Assembly (NCBI GenBank): GCA_004151065.3
Contig: NWUY0300094595.1
Span: forward strand, 1 to 16,114
Source of the DNA: Larix sibirica
Taxonomy: Eukaryota; Streptophyta; Pinopsida; Pinales; Pinaceae
Direction: 5' to 3'
Length of the DNA: 16,114 nt
The translations under genes and the position numbers were made by a program. Below, one piece after another: positions 1 to 9,237 of this stretch. Positions within the stretch are counted from its first letter, which is position 1. Each line of letters starts with the position of its first letter. The notes below the pieces were generated by a model, which worked only from the letters and a program-made list of their open reading frames with translations, did not search any database and was not told where the DNA came from.

Positions 1-22
1 CTACAACATTTATGGTACTTTG

Positions 23-106
23 ATATGACCCAATAGGGGTCATATATGGGGTTAAATGTATATCATATGACCCCAATGGGGGGCATATATGGGGCTAAAT
101 GTATAT
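23..106. repeat. 42-bp tandem repeat, two copies
   Basis: Two adjacent 42-bp units (23-64 and 65-106) share the core ATATGACCC and the tail CATATATGGGG-TAAATGTATAT, with a few substitutions between them. Each unit carries a short dyad of the type GACCC...GGGGTC around an AAT centre. No open reading frame explains it. It lies just outside the left repeat of the minus-strand LTR element. It could be a minisatellite, or part of an LTR whose other copy has diverged beyond recognition. Confidence 0.75.
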
Positions 107-155
107 GTAATGGGTCAACCTAATGAAGGGGCCTCATTTGCAATGAGTGGACATG

Positions 156-165
156 TATATATAAA
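156..165 (+). promoter_or_regulatory. TATA-like sequence
   Basis: The stretch TATATATAAA matches a plant TATA box on the plus strand. No transcription unit can be tied to it: downstream is the end of a decayed LTR lying in the opposite orientation. It may be a chance AT-rich match. Confidence 0.2.
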
Positions 166-171
166 GGTAAT

Positions 172-861
172 GGAAACTTCCTACAAAAGTGCAATGGCTT
201 TGAGATGGTTGCCATGAACCTTTGGGCTCAGAAATTCATCAAACGATATGGATAATAGATCTATTGGAATCTCTATTTTCTTGATATAATGAAACTAGGT
301 AGATAAACATAGAACTACTGCACATGATGCATTCTCACAACATTAACATAAACCCAATAAACAATTAAAAATAGAGCATCTTCCATTAAAACACATGTAA
401 CCATTTAAAATGAGTATGAGTTGTATATCACTCACATATTATACATCCATACTATAAACAAAACCAATCACATAATGAACACAATGATTTTACCCTAGAA
501 ATCAAAACAAGAAAACCAACATTTAATGGTTACTTAGTTATCTATTTCAACAATGTCCGGTTATAATGCAACTCATGGCTCTTTGGAATAATCCCTCTCT
601 TCACTAGAAAACCAACCAAAATATATTTGAGATTGAAATTACAATAATTTATAGAAGAGATAAGGGGTGATGGGAAGGTCAAGGAGTTGAACTTTATGTT
701 CCCATTTCTCTCTCATATTTTCATTTAATTCTTGTTTTCCCTCTATTTTGTCTTATTTACATTTTCCTTAATGTTTTCTCTAGCCTTCTCTAATTGTTGA
801 AATGCACTTAGGTACTAAGTATTAAAACCATTGTCTTGGTTTGAATCCATTTCAGATCACA
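172..861 (-). repeat. Long terminal repeat (3' LTR of the minus-strand element)
   Basis: This stretch aligns along its length with 4398-5067. Shared blocks include CCATTTAAAATGAGTA, ACTATAAACAAAACCAATCA and CTCATATTTTCATTTAATT. Read on the minus strand it would begin TGTGATCTGAAATGG at 861, directly after a purine tract, which suits the start of a 3' LTR. The far end is set where similarity fades near 172 (GGAAACTTCCTA against GGAAACTACCTA in the other copy). There is no coding content. Confidence 0.75.
645..654 (-). promoter_or_regulatory. TATA-like box in LTR U3
   Basis: On the minus strand the sequence reads TCTATAAATTAT about 200 bases after the proposed LTR start, a normal place for an LTR promoter. 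The equivalent part of the other LTR copy has lost it. The assignment rests on sequence likeness and position only. Confidence 0.35.
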
Positions 862-871
862 CCTCCCCATT
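862..871 (-). other. Polypurine tract of the minus-strand LTR element
   Basis: On the minus strand AATGGGGAGG directly precedes TGTGATC, the proposed first bases of the 3' LTR. This is the usual arrangement for plus-strand priming in LTR elements. It is the best evidence for the element's orientation apart from the protein domains. Confidence 0.55.
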
Positions 872-1616
872 GAGAGGAATTTTTGTCTCTAAAATCTTAG
901 AATACTAATTTGGATGAATGTGCCTTTTGTTTACTTCTCTGGCACATGGCTTTAAATCTGGATCCTATCCATGTCCTTAACTCTCGATCACTCATTCCCG
1001 CATTGAAAAAATATACTCACTCACTCTTGGCTCTGAGCAATATTCATATCCAAACTCTTCAAACATGATCCACTTCCATCTTCATCATGCAAGGTTCATG
1101 TATTCTCAGTCTTAGAGTCTTTCCACATCGGTAGTCAATGAAGTCAAGTTAAATTCTACTCTTCTTGTTCAATGTGGTCCAATAAGCAATTCCATCACAT
1201 AACATTTCCTCAAGGGGAGTGTGGTCTACCTTCTTCTACTAGGATCAATTGCTTCCCAACATGGAAACAAACCTTTAATGTTGCACATGCTACCAACACT
1301 TTGTCTCTACAATAATGTTGCTTGTATGACCTTCTTGGTGTGAAATCATAGCACCTATTCCTCCCAAACTATTGACAAATCATACACATATGATTGCAGG
1401 TTACAAACATCCATAAGTTACAGTCTTAAGGGAAATGGAATGCCTCAAGAACTATATAATACAAGGAGAAGGGAATTCCATTAACCTCCCTATACACATC
1501 TCTAGTACATATCCAAGAAGGGAATATTCTTTTGGAATATTGCATGTACCAATTGGGATGGGGTTGAATTTTTTTTTCTGCATCAACCTATTGTCCCATT
1601 TTATTGGTAATGTAGA

Positions 1617-1676
1617 CTTCTTGTGTTTCTATAACTCCTTGGACAACTTCTTGTGTTTCTATAACTCCTTGGACAA
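1617..1676 (-). repeat. 30-bp perfect tandem duplication inside the gag-like ORF
   Basis: Two identical 30-bp units (1617-1646 and 1647-1676) lie head to tail. On the minus strand they encode VQGVIETQEV twice, directly after the acidic stretch. The length keeps the frame. The perfect identity contrasts with the roughly 20 percent divergence between the LTRs, so the duplication is recent relative to the insertion. Confidence 0.85.
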
Positions 1677-1953
1677 ATTCTATTGCTTTTGTTGGACATG
1701 CATGACACTCTTCATCCTCTTCGTGTTCACTCTCCACACTCTTCTCTTGGTTGTGTAGTTTGTAGGGTGAATTTATATATCAAGTGTCTAACGCTTTTCT
1801 TTCAAGTGTCAAAAATTATCTACTCTAATTGATTTGCTTGGCATGCTTATCTTGTCCATGTGCCTTTGAGTTTGTTATTTCCAGTTTGGAGAAGTTTTCT
1901 TGCCATCTTCCTATGAAAGCAATCTAGCTTGTGTAAAGTGGATTAATTCTCTA

Positions 1954-2053
1954 AGGAAGATGCCACACAATGATCTTTCCTCCCACAAAATGAAAATGTC
2001 TCTAAGTACCAACAACACTCATATTTGTGGCCTTTCTTCTTGCAACAGTGACA
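1954..2053 (-). other. Two CCHC zinc knuckles, second degraded
   Basis: An intact C-x2-C-x4-H-x4-C knuckle lies at 2053-2012 on the minus strand (CHCCKKKGHKYECC). It is followed six residues later by a second copy (FSFCGRKDHCVASS) that keeps the middle C and the H but has F and S where the outer cysteines should be. Paired knuckles of this spacing are typical of retroelement nucleocapsid, which binds the RNA genome. Confidence 0.75.
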
Positions 2054-2309
2054 AACAACAAATGTCATGGCTGACCTTGTTTTTCTTCTTATTGCATCTA
2101 AAGTGCATTCTATTTCTCCTAAGTGTTGGTGCAATCTAATTATTTTCACTTTCCTCATCATTTCCCTCATACAATCTACCATAGGAAGGATGGATTTATA
2201 CTGTTTATCCATCTTCATTCACTGCTACTGTTCCTTCTAACAAACAAGAAAAATCTAAAACTATTTTTTTCTTCACGAAAGTGATCTCGATGCTCACGAC
2301 CTTTTCCTC

Positions 2310-2465
2310 TCTGCCATCATAACTTAAGCCTTCATGTTTGTCCCTCTATTCAACTACAGTGGGGCTAAGGATTCCTTGTCTTCACTTACCTAGCCCTTGT
2401 CTATCATAGTCCACATGCCTTAGCATCTTGGAACCAATGTTGTTGTTATGCTTTTCAAATTCACC
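2310..2465 (-). other. G-patch domain (inside the gag-like pseudogene)
   Basis: The minus-strand reading is GEFEKHNNNIGSKMLRHV, then DYDRQGLGK, an in-frame TGA, RQGILSPTVVE and, after another stop, HEGLSYDG. This follows the G-patch pattern of a glycine-rich stretch with a hydrophobic helix, the GLGK core, QGI, a P in the following strand and a closing GL-Y. Only the two stops depart from one frame. G-patch proteins activate DEAH helicases in splicing and ribosome assembly. Among retroelements the module is known at the protease end of betaretroviruses. Confidence 0.7.
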
Positions 2466-2944
2466 AAAAGTTTCTTGAGAAAAGTGTGAACAAGATGAAC
2501 TTACCATCATAGTCTCAATATTAGTGTTAGATTCGACAGTTGCAATGGAATGTAGCCTTGATTCTTGATACTCTTGAACAACTACTTGTATATTTTCCAG
2601 TGCTTCTTCCTTCTCTACTAACTCTTGGTTCAATCGAGTCATCATACAATTGATCCTATACTCCTACTAGTTATCCATTTGGATGACCTTCTCTCCTAAT
2701 TGCACAAGATGCACTCTGTGTGCATCCCAATCTTCCACATGACTATAGTGAGGGAGATTTGGCTTTTATCAAATTGGTTCTTAGACAATGGAAGCATCCT
2801 TTTTGAGGTCTCAAGTTTCTTCTCCATCTTTTTTATACATCAATCATACATTTGGAGCTTCTCCTTGGAGTTCCTATTATCTTTTTGAAGTGGAGAATTG
2901 ATAAGTTGTTGGTCTTCCAACCTTTCTCTATTTGCTTTACCCAT

Positions 2945-4397
2945 GTTAAGTCTATAGAGTTCTTACATCTATTTCATTTTCAAGGATTCAATTACTCTGA
3001 CACCTTATGATCCGTGAGGGACATATATCCCACTCACTTCACCAACATGCATCCTTTGCATAATTTACTTCTAGTTTATGTTCTCAATCTTGTACATGTG
3101 TATTTGTCCTTCTCATGGACGCAAGGCTTCTATTCAAAGTGTATAATGCATACAACAACTGGCTATAATGCAAATAAAAATCAATATTGAAAGGTAGTTT
3201 CTTCATGGTTCTCACCAGGTAGGAGTACAAGCGACCAATGGTCATCCCAATAAACCAAATTCTGCAAATACTCTATATTGGAGGACTCTATCTTTCAAAT
3301 TGATTTGGAAGCCTTTATTCTCTATGCACTTCAATAGGAAATTAGGATTCTTGTGTTATGTTCAGGTTTGGTAACCCTACTTTGTTTGCAATCTATGGAA
3401 ATCTAGGGTCGATTCCAGCTACTATACACAAGCACACTTATTTCCAAATGGCTCTGCTATGGGATTAATATGCCATTGTTAACTCCACTCAACTTTTCAT
3501 TGCCTGACCTTTAAGTGACCTCACTTACAGCTTCATATTAGTATCCAAAATACTCCATTAAAGTGATGTGGCAACTACCCACTTGAATGGCCTTCTTCTT
3601 TAAAATGTGTTTTATGGGCTCATGGTCTTCACTGTGTTTTACTTTTACATAATTTGATTATCACAATATTTTGGTTCTCACAATAACCATTTACACGCCT
3701 TAATGCGCGTGAATTTTCTATCAACGTGGATTGAACCAAAATTATAATTAAGGAATCATTATCTAGGACATTATAATAGGTTCTTGGGCACATTCGTTGT
3801 TTCTCATAGGCACTCCCATTAATACAAAGAATATTCATAATCCTCACAAAATCCCAATGCCACACATAAATCCTATACTACTAATACTCTTATGGACACC
3901 AATAACTCATTACAAGGGAAATGCTCATCAATCTACATACTTAGGTTCATCTATAAAAATTATACATTAGTAAGGAAGTTGCATACTTATTTTGTTTAAC
4001 AACTATGAAATACAATGCACCAGAATACAAATTCATAGCTACAACATTTCATGTACTTGTCCTCTCACACACTAGTACTACCTCCATGGCACCCATACAT
4101 TTTAATTCTCTATCATAACTCTTAATTTATAATTTGGAGACCTGCCAAACCTATGGCCATCACAGGAAGTTTCCCTCTATCTTACAACTTGCTCCACATC
4201 ATATATTGACCAATGAGGAATATCCATCAAGTAACAAAATAAACCAACAATGGGAATGCCTAATCCTTGGGACAAGATGTAACACCCAACAGAAATCTAA
4301 AATGACCAACATTAAGAAAGAACAATCCATGGGAGAGAGAATACACCCAACTTTGGAAGAATTTCAACCGATAATCCACAAGACTTTCAAAACCCAA
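2945..4397 (-). other. Leader/interior of LTR element, no recognised gene
   Basis: These 1.45 kb between the gag-like start and the 5' LTR carry only short ORFs (78 codons on minus at 3629-3865 and 93 codons on plus at 4134-4415). Their products match nothing I know and lack motif structure. By position it would be the 5' leader of the element, unusually long. No tRNA-complementary primer site is evident next to the LTR near 4397. Confidence 0.4.
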
Positions 4398-5067
4398 ATT
4401 GGAAACTACCTATAGAAATGAAACAACTCTAATATGGTTGTTATTGATCTTTGGGATCATAAATTCATTCAATGATGGGGATAATCGATTTGTTGGAATC
4501 TCCATTTTCTTGAGAGAATAGAAATAGGAAGATAAACACATAACTACTGCATATGATGTATTCTCATACAATTAACATAAGCCCATGCAATAATTGAATA
4601 CAGAGCATCTTCCATTTAAACACATGCAACCATTTAAAATGAGTACAAGTCATGTATCACATGCTTCTCATATATGCATACTATAAACAAAACCAATCAC
4701 ATAATGAGCTTGCTTTATCCTAGAAACCAAAATGGGAAAACTAGCATCCAATAGTTACAATGAAACGCGTGGTTCTTTGGCATTCTCCCTCTCATTGTCA
4801 ACAAACCAAAAAAAATCCCTTTGAGAGTGAAAGTGCAAGAAGTTAGGAGAGCTAGAGGTAATGGGAAGGCCAAGAGTCTAACCTTTAAGTTCCAATTCAA
4901 CTCTCATATTTTCATTTAATTATTGTTTTTCCTCTCTTTTTTCTTAATAGCATTTACATTTGTATTGTCCTTAATGTTTTATCTAAGCTTCTTTAATTGT
5001 TGAAATGCACTTTATAGGTATTGAGTCTTACAAAAAGTATCTTGGTTTAGATCCTTTTCGAATTAGT
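4398..5067 (-). repeat. Long terminal repeat (5' LTR of the minus-strand element)
   Basis: This is the second copy of the 172-861 repeat, in the same orientation. The alignment holds from GGAAACTACCTA near 4400 to CTTGGTTTAGATCC near 5050 and weakens at the outer edge (5050-5067), where the terminal TGTGATC is no longer recognisable. The end at 5067 lies about 40 bases from the first recognisable copia coding sequence. Confidence 0.75.
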
Positions 5068-5104
5068 CTATAGACTTAAGGGGATCAATTCAAGAAAGAA
5101 GAGA

Positions 5105-6582
5105 GAAACATAGAGGTATAATTTTCACCTTATTTTTGTTCTGCTTATGTGTTATCTACGATTGATGACAACTCTATAACTAGTAGGGAGGTTGTTGATA
5201 AAAAGGAAAGTAAATTTTGGAAGAAGGCCATGGATGGAGGCATTGGCCCAAAATGTGACATGGGATTTGGTCAAGTTTCCTACTAGGATAAAATGAGGTA
5301 GTAAATGAGTGGTCAAGAAGAAGTACAACGCAGAAGGTAAGGTGGAGAAGTAAAAAGCTTGATATGTAGTGACAAGTGAGGGGAATTAATTTTCATGACA
5401 TTTTCACTTATGTTGCTTGGTTAACTTCTATTAGATTTATTTGGTCAATTAATAGTGCTTTTGATCTTGAAGTAGAGCAGATGGATGTGAAGACAACATT
5501 CCTACACAGGGATCTTAAAGAATAAATGTATATGTTGCAACCATAAGCTTGATACTTATGTATTAGGACTTGGATTTTCATGAAGCAAAATTGATCATTG
5601 TGTGTATCATCAAACATGTTGGTGATCATTTTGTTATCATGGTATTAGATATTGATGATACACTTCTATTTGTAAACATCAAGGATTTTAAGTCTCAACT
5701 ATTATCTCAATTTGACATGAAGGATATGGGTGTTGCAAATTTTATTTTAGGCATGCAAATTAAAAAGGATTGCTTAAACATGAAAATCTGGTTGAATAAG
5801 AGGAAATACACTAAGATGGTATTCCAAAGGTTTAGATGCAGGAATATAAACTCACCAATGCTCCTATCCCTATTGGCTTAAAGTTATCTAGATAACAATG
5901 TCCCAAGACACAAGAGGATGTTGAGGACATGTCTCAGGTTCCTTATGAAAGTGTAATCAAGCATTTAATGTATGCTATGGTTTGTACCATATCAAACATT
6001 GCCCATGCAGTGGAAGTTATAAGCAAATACATATCTTACATAGGGAAGAAAGAATAGGCTATAATAAAGAGTGTTTTCGAGCATTTATGTGGAACACTGG
6101 ATTATAAAATCCATTACCAAGGATGACTTGGATCAAATAGAGTAAATTGATCAATGTAAATGTTTTGTTAATGCACATTAGGTTGGAGATATTGAGCATT
6201 GAACATTTACAGGTGGTTATGTGTTTAACTTGTTTGGAGGAGCAATAGGATAGATGAGCAAGATGCATGCTATAGTTGCACTCTCAAGTATAAAAAGTAC
6301 ATGGAAACCACTCATGGAAGTAAGGAAGCTATATGGTTATAGAGATGATGTTTAGATATTGGTTTCGTCTTAAAAATTGTAAGATAGATTATGACAATTA
6401 GAGTTAATTCTTCTAGTAGAGAACATTGTTATCATGCTAAGACAAAGGATATTGATGTGCAATATTATTGTGCTAGAAACATTGTTGAAGACAACAAAAT
6501 GTTGTTGGAGAAGGTTGATGCCTTGAAGAAAGTTGAAGAATCATTGATGAACTTTGTGAGTATTGAGAAGTTTTCTAAGTAG
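5105..6582 (+). pseudogene. pol: Ty1/copia pol fragment: reverse transcriptase and RNase H
   Basis: This is the C-terminal half of a copia polyprotein, which copies element RNA into DNA. In order: the linker SAYVLSTIDD (~5140), WKKAMDG then a frameshift to NVTWDLVKFP (~5250), GINFHDIFTYVA (~5385), the QMDVKTTFLHRDLKE motif (~5478), LDIDD at the catalytic YVDD site (~5650), QFDMKDMGVANFILGMQIKK (~5708), the RNase H region GGYVFNLFGGAIG (~6212) and MSKMHAIVALS (~6254), then THGSKEAIWL (~6312) and the C-terminal KTKDIDVQYY...LLEKVDALKKVEESL. About 30 codons of the RT core (the SLYGLKQ region) are missing between 5540 and 5550. There are several stops and frameshifts. The Y-to-D change in YVDD would itself impair activity. 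Gag, protease and integrase are absent; the homology stops at the neighbouring LTR. Confidence 0.93.
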
Positions 6583-6590
6583 TTAATTTT

Positions 6591-6611
6591 ATGCATGCAT
6601 GCCCCCCCCCC
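6591..6611. repeat. (ATGC)3 followed by a ten-base C run
   Basis: Three ATGC units (6591-6602) run into ten consecutive C (6602-6611). This simple sequence sits between the copia pol end and its polypurine tract, and probably arose by slippage after insertion. Confidence 0.8.
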
Positions 6612-6626
6612 AAAGCAAAGTATTCA

Positions 6627-6639
6627 AATAGTGGGAAAT
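6627..6639 (+). other. Copia polypurine tract
   Basis: AATAGTGGGAAAT directly precedes TGTTGGATATGTG. Plant copia elements typically show AAGTGGGAGA followed by an LTR opening TGTTGG, so this marks the primer site for second-strand synthesis and the start of the 3' LTR. Confidence 0.7.
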
Positions 6640-6983
6640 TGTTGGATATGTGTTGTATTTATTGCATGCAATTAAATTGTACATGGATACACAATGGTGG
6701 GAGATTTTATGATCTGGTTGGTTTTCAAGCCATTGTATTATACCCATTTTATTATGACACTACTTGGTATATTAAAATTGAATAATACTGCAAAAAACTT
6801 ATAAATTGTATAGTGAAATTTTCTATTAATACAATGAGCAAGAGGTGTGGATTTGATTTTGTTGGGTTTCTTGGTTAAGGGTTTACAAGGTAAATCTATT
6901 ATGTAATATGTATGTGCAATTGATTCTCTATTATTTTCTTAAGAATTTGTTACCATTGCTTCTCTTTGTAGGTTTATCAGACA
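6640..6983 (+). repeat. Probable 3' LTR of the copia element
   Basis: It opens TGTTGGATATGTG straight after the polypurine tract and lies in the expected place, about 60 bases after the RNase H end. The interior has a TTTCTTGGTTAAGG...GGTAAATCTATT stretch like the R/U5 part of plant copia LTRs. The 3' end is set near TATCAGACA at about 6983 by plausibility. With no 5' LTR in the window to align, this edge is uncertain. Confidence 0.5.
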
Positions 6984-9237
6984 CATTTTTATACAAAATC
7001 TTGGCATTGTTGGATGAGAAACTTGGCTAATGTTTTGGCTCTGCATATTGTGAGTTTGAGTTTGAGGGATACTCCATAAAGGTTGAGATCACACATGGGA
7101 AATCTAAGTGTTTGGGTAAAAAGGAAAGATATGGGAAACCATTGCGAGAATACCAATGGTCATGAGAATAATCATAGGTTGGGAACAAGGGTTAGTGGGG
7201 TCAAAGACTAAATGTAAGGAAGGAGGTTTAAGAAAAGTAAAATGTTGAGGCATCACCACCTAGGATGGGATTATTTAACATGCCATAAGTCCAAGCTATG
7301 GTTGAGTTTGAGGAGATAGGGTAGAGCCCTATTGGAGAACTAAGGAAACCAGTAGAAATGAAGCAGCTCCCATCTCTTATGGAATGGTTAGGAAAGGAAC
7401 AATAACTAGATAATGGTTATTGGTTTGGGTTGAAGGACTACCTTCCTACTAGTAATGAGAATAAAGTCACACATAAATATTGGGATTCTCTAAGATTTGT
7501 GCTCAAGGGAGGATTGAAGGCGAAAGAGAGGGATAAATGTGAGGGTATCATGAAAAAATTAATGGATTGGGGAAACATGACCTCAATGCCATGAATACGT
7601 GTCAAACATCGAACATTTGTCACACCTATTACAAAGAGGCCTATAATATATCTGAGGCTAGTATGCTGTATTTCCATAGGTGGAAAGTAAGTGTAAAGAG
7701 AAAGAATGGTATTGGAAAACTCTATAGGGAAACATAGAGGTAATGAAAAGAGAGGGGGTTCCACTTGATATCTATGGAAAAGTGAGAAAATTTCCCTATT
7801 GTAAAGGAGTGGAAATATGTAACTAAGTAAAGGAAGAAGGAAAAATCCTTGCTTGAAAAATGGAAGGGAGGATGGGAACTCCTCACTGGAATTTCTAAAA
7901 TTAAGTGAAACAGTTAGAGTGAAGAAAAATTCCACCACATAATTGGTCCAACCATCACCAAAAGAGAGGATGGAGGGAGTGGAGTTGCCACCAAATTATT
8001 GAGGGAAATAAAAAGCCAAGGGGAAGATGAGGTAAGAGGACCAAAAATATAGTAAAATATTTATTAATTCCAATTTAATGTGTTCATATAAGGTTGGTTG
8101 GTTTAAATAAGGTACTTTGATCAGTCTCCAAAGGTCCTATAATAACTATAAATGGAAATAGCACTTGGAAAGAAAGCTAGATTCACCCTCTAATCAAACT
8201 AGATGTTCTAGCTAAGAAATGAGAAGGAACCAAAACCAAAGTAAAAGAGGGAAAATGAGAGATGCTACTTGGGAAAAATAAGACCTAAAACCCATGTTGA
8301 AGCATTGACAAGGGTTGAGCCTCCTCTAATGTTCCAAAATGCCAAGATCTATCTGCAAAATACTTGGACAAACTACCTTCCAATCAAAGTAATGTATATA
8401 AAATACAATTTCTACCATGTAAATAAATAGAAATATATTACCAAATATAATAGACTAAGTGTGCCCTGAGAATCAATGTGCTCTTCTTATCATTAGTGTG
8501 CTAGTATCTCTCCTCGGGGTGAGATTGAATAATATCCAAGTAAACCTTAAGTAAGAAATCTTAGATCCAAACCAATCAATATGATGAGATTAAGAAACCA
8601 AACCAATAGAGATCATAAAAATACCACGGAAAGGCTCTATTGGAAGAGAGTTAAGGGAGGTAGTAATATTAAGTAAATCAAGAGCTTGAGAAAGAAGCTA
8701 GGAATATTTTGATCTCAAATCAGACATAGTTATATTGCTTTAGATAATCTGAGAAGGTTCATAACAAAGGAAAAAAGAGTGATACTTATAGGCAAAGAAA
8801 TGATTCAAGGGAATCAAGGGGATGTCAAATAACTGTTGGGAAGAATCCCCACTTTTCCACTACTCATTTGTGGGTTTGACAAGGAAGCATGAGATTCTCG
8901 TGCCATCCAGTAATTTTCCTACACATACTCTCATCATAATCAACTAATAGACCAAAGTTGGTCCAGTAGAGGTAAATTGTCCTCAATAAGCAAAAACCCA
9001 GTCATTTATATGTTTAACTTCTAATACATTAATTAATTGATTGTGGGATGGGTATGCTTACTTTCTTATCCTTTCCCTCTCACCCTTACCTTTTTGTAGT
9101 AAAACAAAAAAATACCGAATATTCGTAGATTTTGAATTTTGTTTCTCTATTACAATTTCTCGTGAATAATACTTGTTTTGTGAGCATGTGTATAACATTA
9201 GTGAAAGACACCTATATTATTGTGTCTTGGAATAGCC
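6984..9237. other. Unassigned region, purine-biased on the plus strand
   Basis: Between the copia LTR and the 420-bp repeats I recognise no protein family, RNA gene or terminal repeat. From about 7050 to 8850 the plus strand is rich in A and G (runs such as GGAAGGAGG and AGAAAGAAG). This bias alone opens a long minus-strand frame at 7438-7938 whose product is low-complexity F, S, L and P. It is probably decayed mobile-element DNA. Confidence 0.5.

Larger units (their letters stand above)
1588..2944 (-). pseudogene. Gag-like protein with coiled coil, G-patch and CCHC zinc knuckles (broken)
   Basis: Read on the minus strand across frames, a protein of roughly 430-450 residues can be followed from an ATG at 2942-2944 to a TAG at 1588-1590. 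The N-terminal third is rich in K, E, Q and L, with coiled-coil character (for example ELVEKEEALENIQ near 2600). A G-patch follows (about 2465-2310), then a linker, two CCHC-type knuckles (2053-1954), and an acidic stretch (ESEHEEDEE) with a duplicated 10-residue unit. An in-frame TGA interrupts the G-patch at 2382-2384, and further stops and at least one frameshift (near 2215) break the reading. CCHC knuckles point to a nucleic-acid-binding gag. The G-patch is an RNA-processing type module not usual in plant gag. No capsid motif is clear. It could instead be a captured host RNA-binding gene. The domain calls are firm; the overall role is inferred. Confidence 0.6.
172..5067 (-). mobile_element. 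Degraded non-autonomous LTR retrotransposon with gag-like ORF
   Basis: Two direct repeats of about 690 and 670 bp bound a 3.5-kb interior. Minus orientation is inferred from three points. A purine-rich tract reads on the minus strand directly inside the left repeat. A TATA-like box lies on the minus strand within that repeat. The only recognisable protein domains of the interior (CCHC knuckles, G-patch) are on the minus strand. I see no protease, reverse transcriptase, RNase H or integrase inside, so the element would depend on another element's enzymes, as TR-GAG or LARD-type elements do. The two repeats agree at roughly four of five bases by eye, which indicates an old insertion. No convincing primer-binding site or target-site duplication was found, so the outer limits are uncertain by about 20-30 bp. 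Confidence 0.7.

Noticed and set aside
1435-1758. 107-codon plus-strand ORF
   Set aside because: It is antisense to the gag-like pseudogene. Its apparent repeat is the mirror of the 30-bp duplication coding VQGVIETQEV on minus.
2994-3004. GGTGTCAGAGT on minus, close to the tRNA-iMet primer site TGGTATCAGAGC
   Set aside because: It lies 1.4 kb inside the proposed 5' LTR end rather than next to it, and no LTR ends there. Likely chance.
4134-4415. 93-codon plus-strand ORF with TGTAACACCC at 4279
   Set aside because: The product has no motif and the frame runs into the LTR. The TGTAACACCC match to LTR termini is isolated, with no partner.
7438-7938. 166-codon minus-strand ORF, the longest in the window
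   Set aside because: Product is low-complexity F, S, L and P without motifs. The frame is open because the strand is pyrimidine-rich, so few stop codons arise.
8320-8350. FWNIRGG on minus, like the start of a LINE endonuclease
   Set aside because: The motif is only seven residues and no downstream endonuclease or reverse transcriptase motif follows in any frame.
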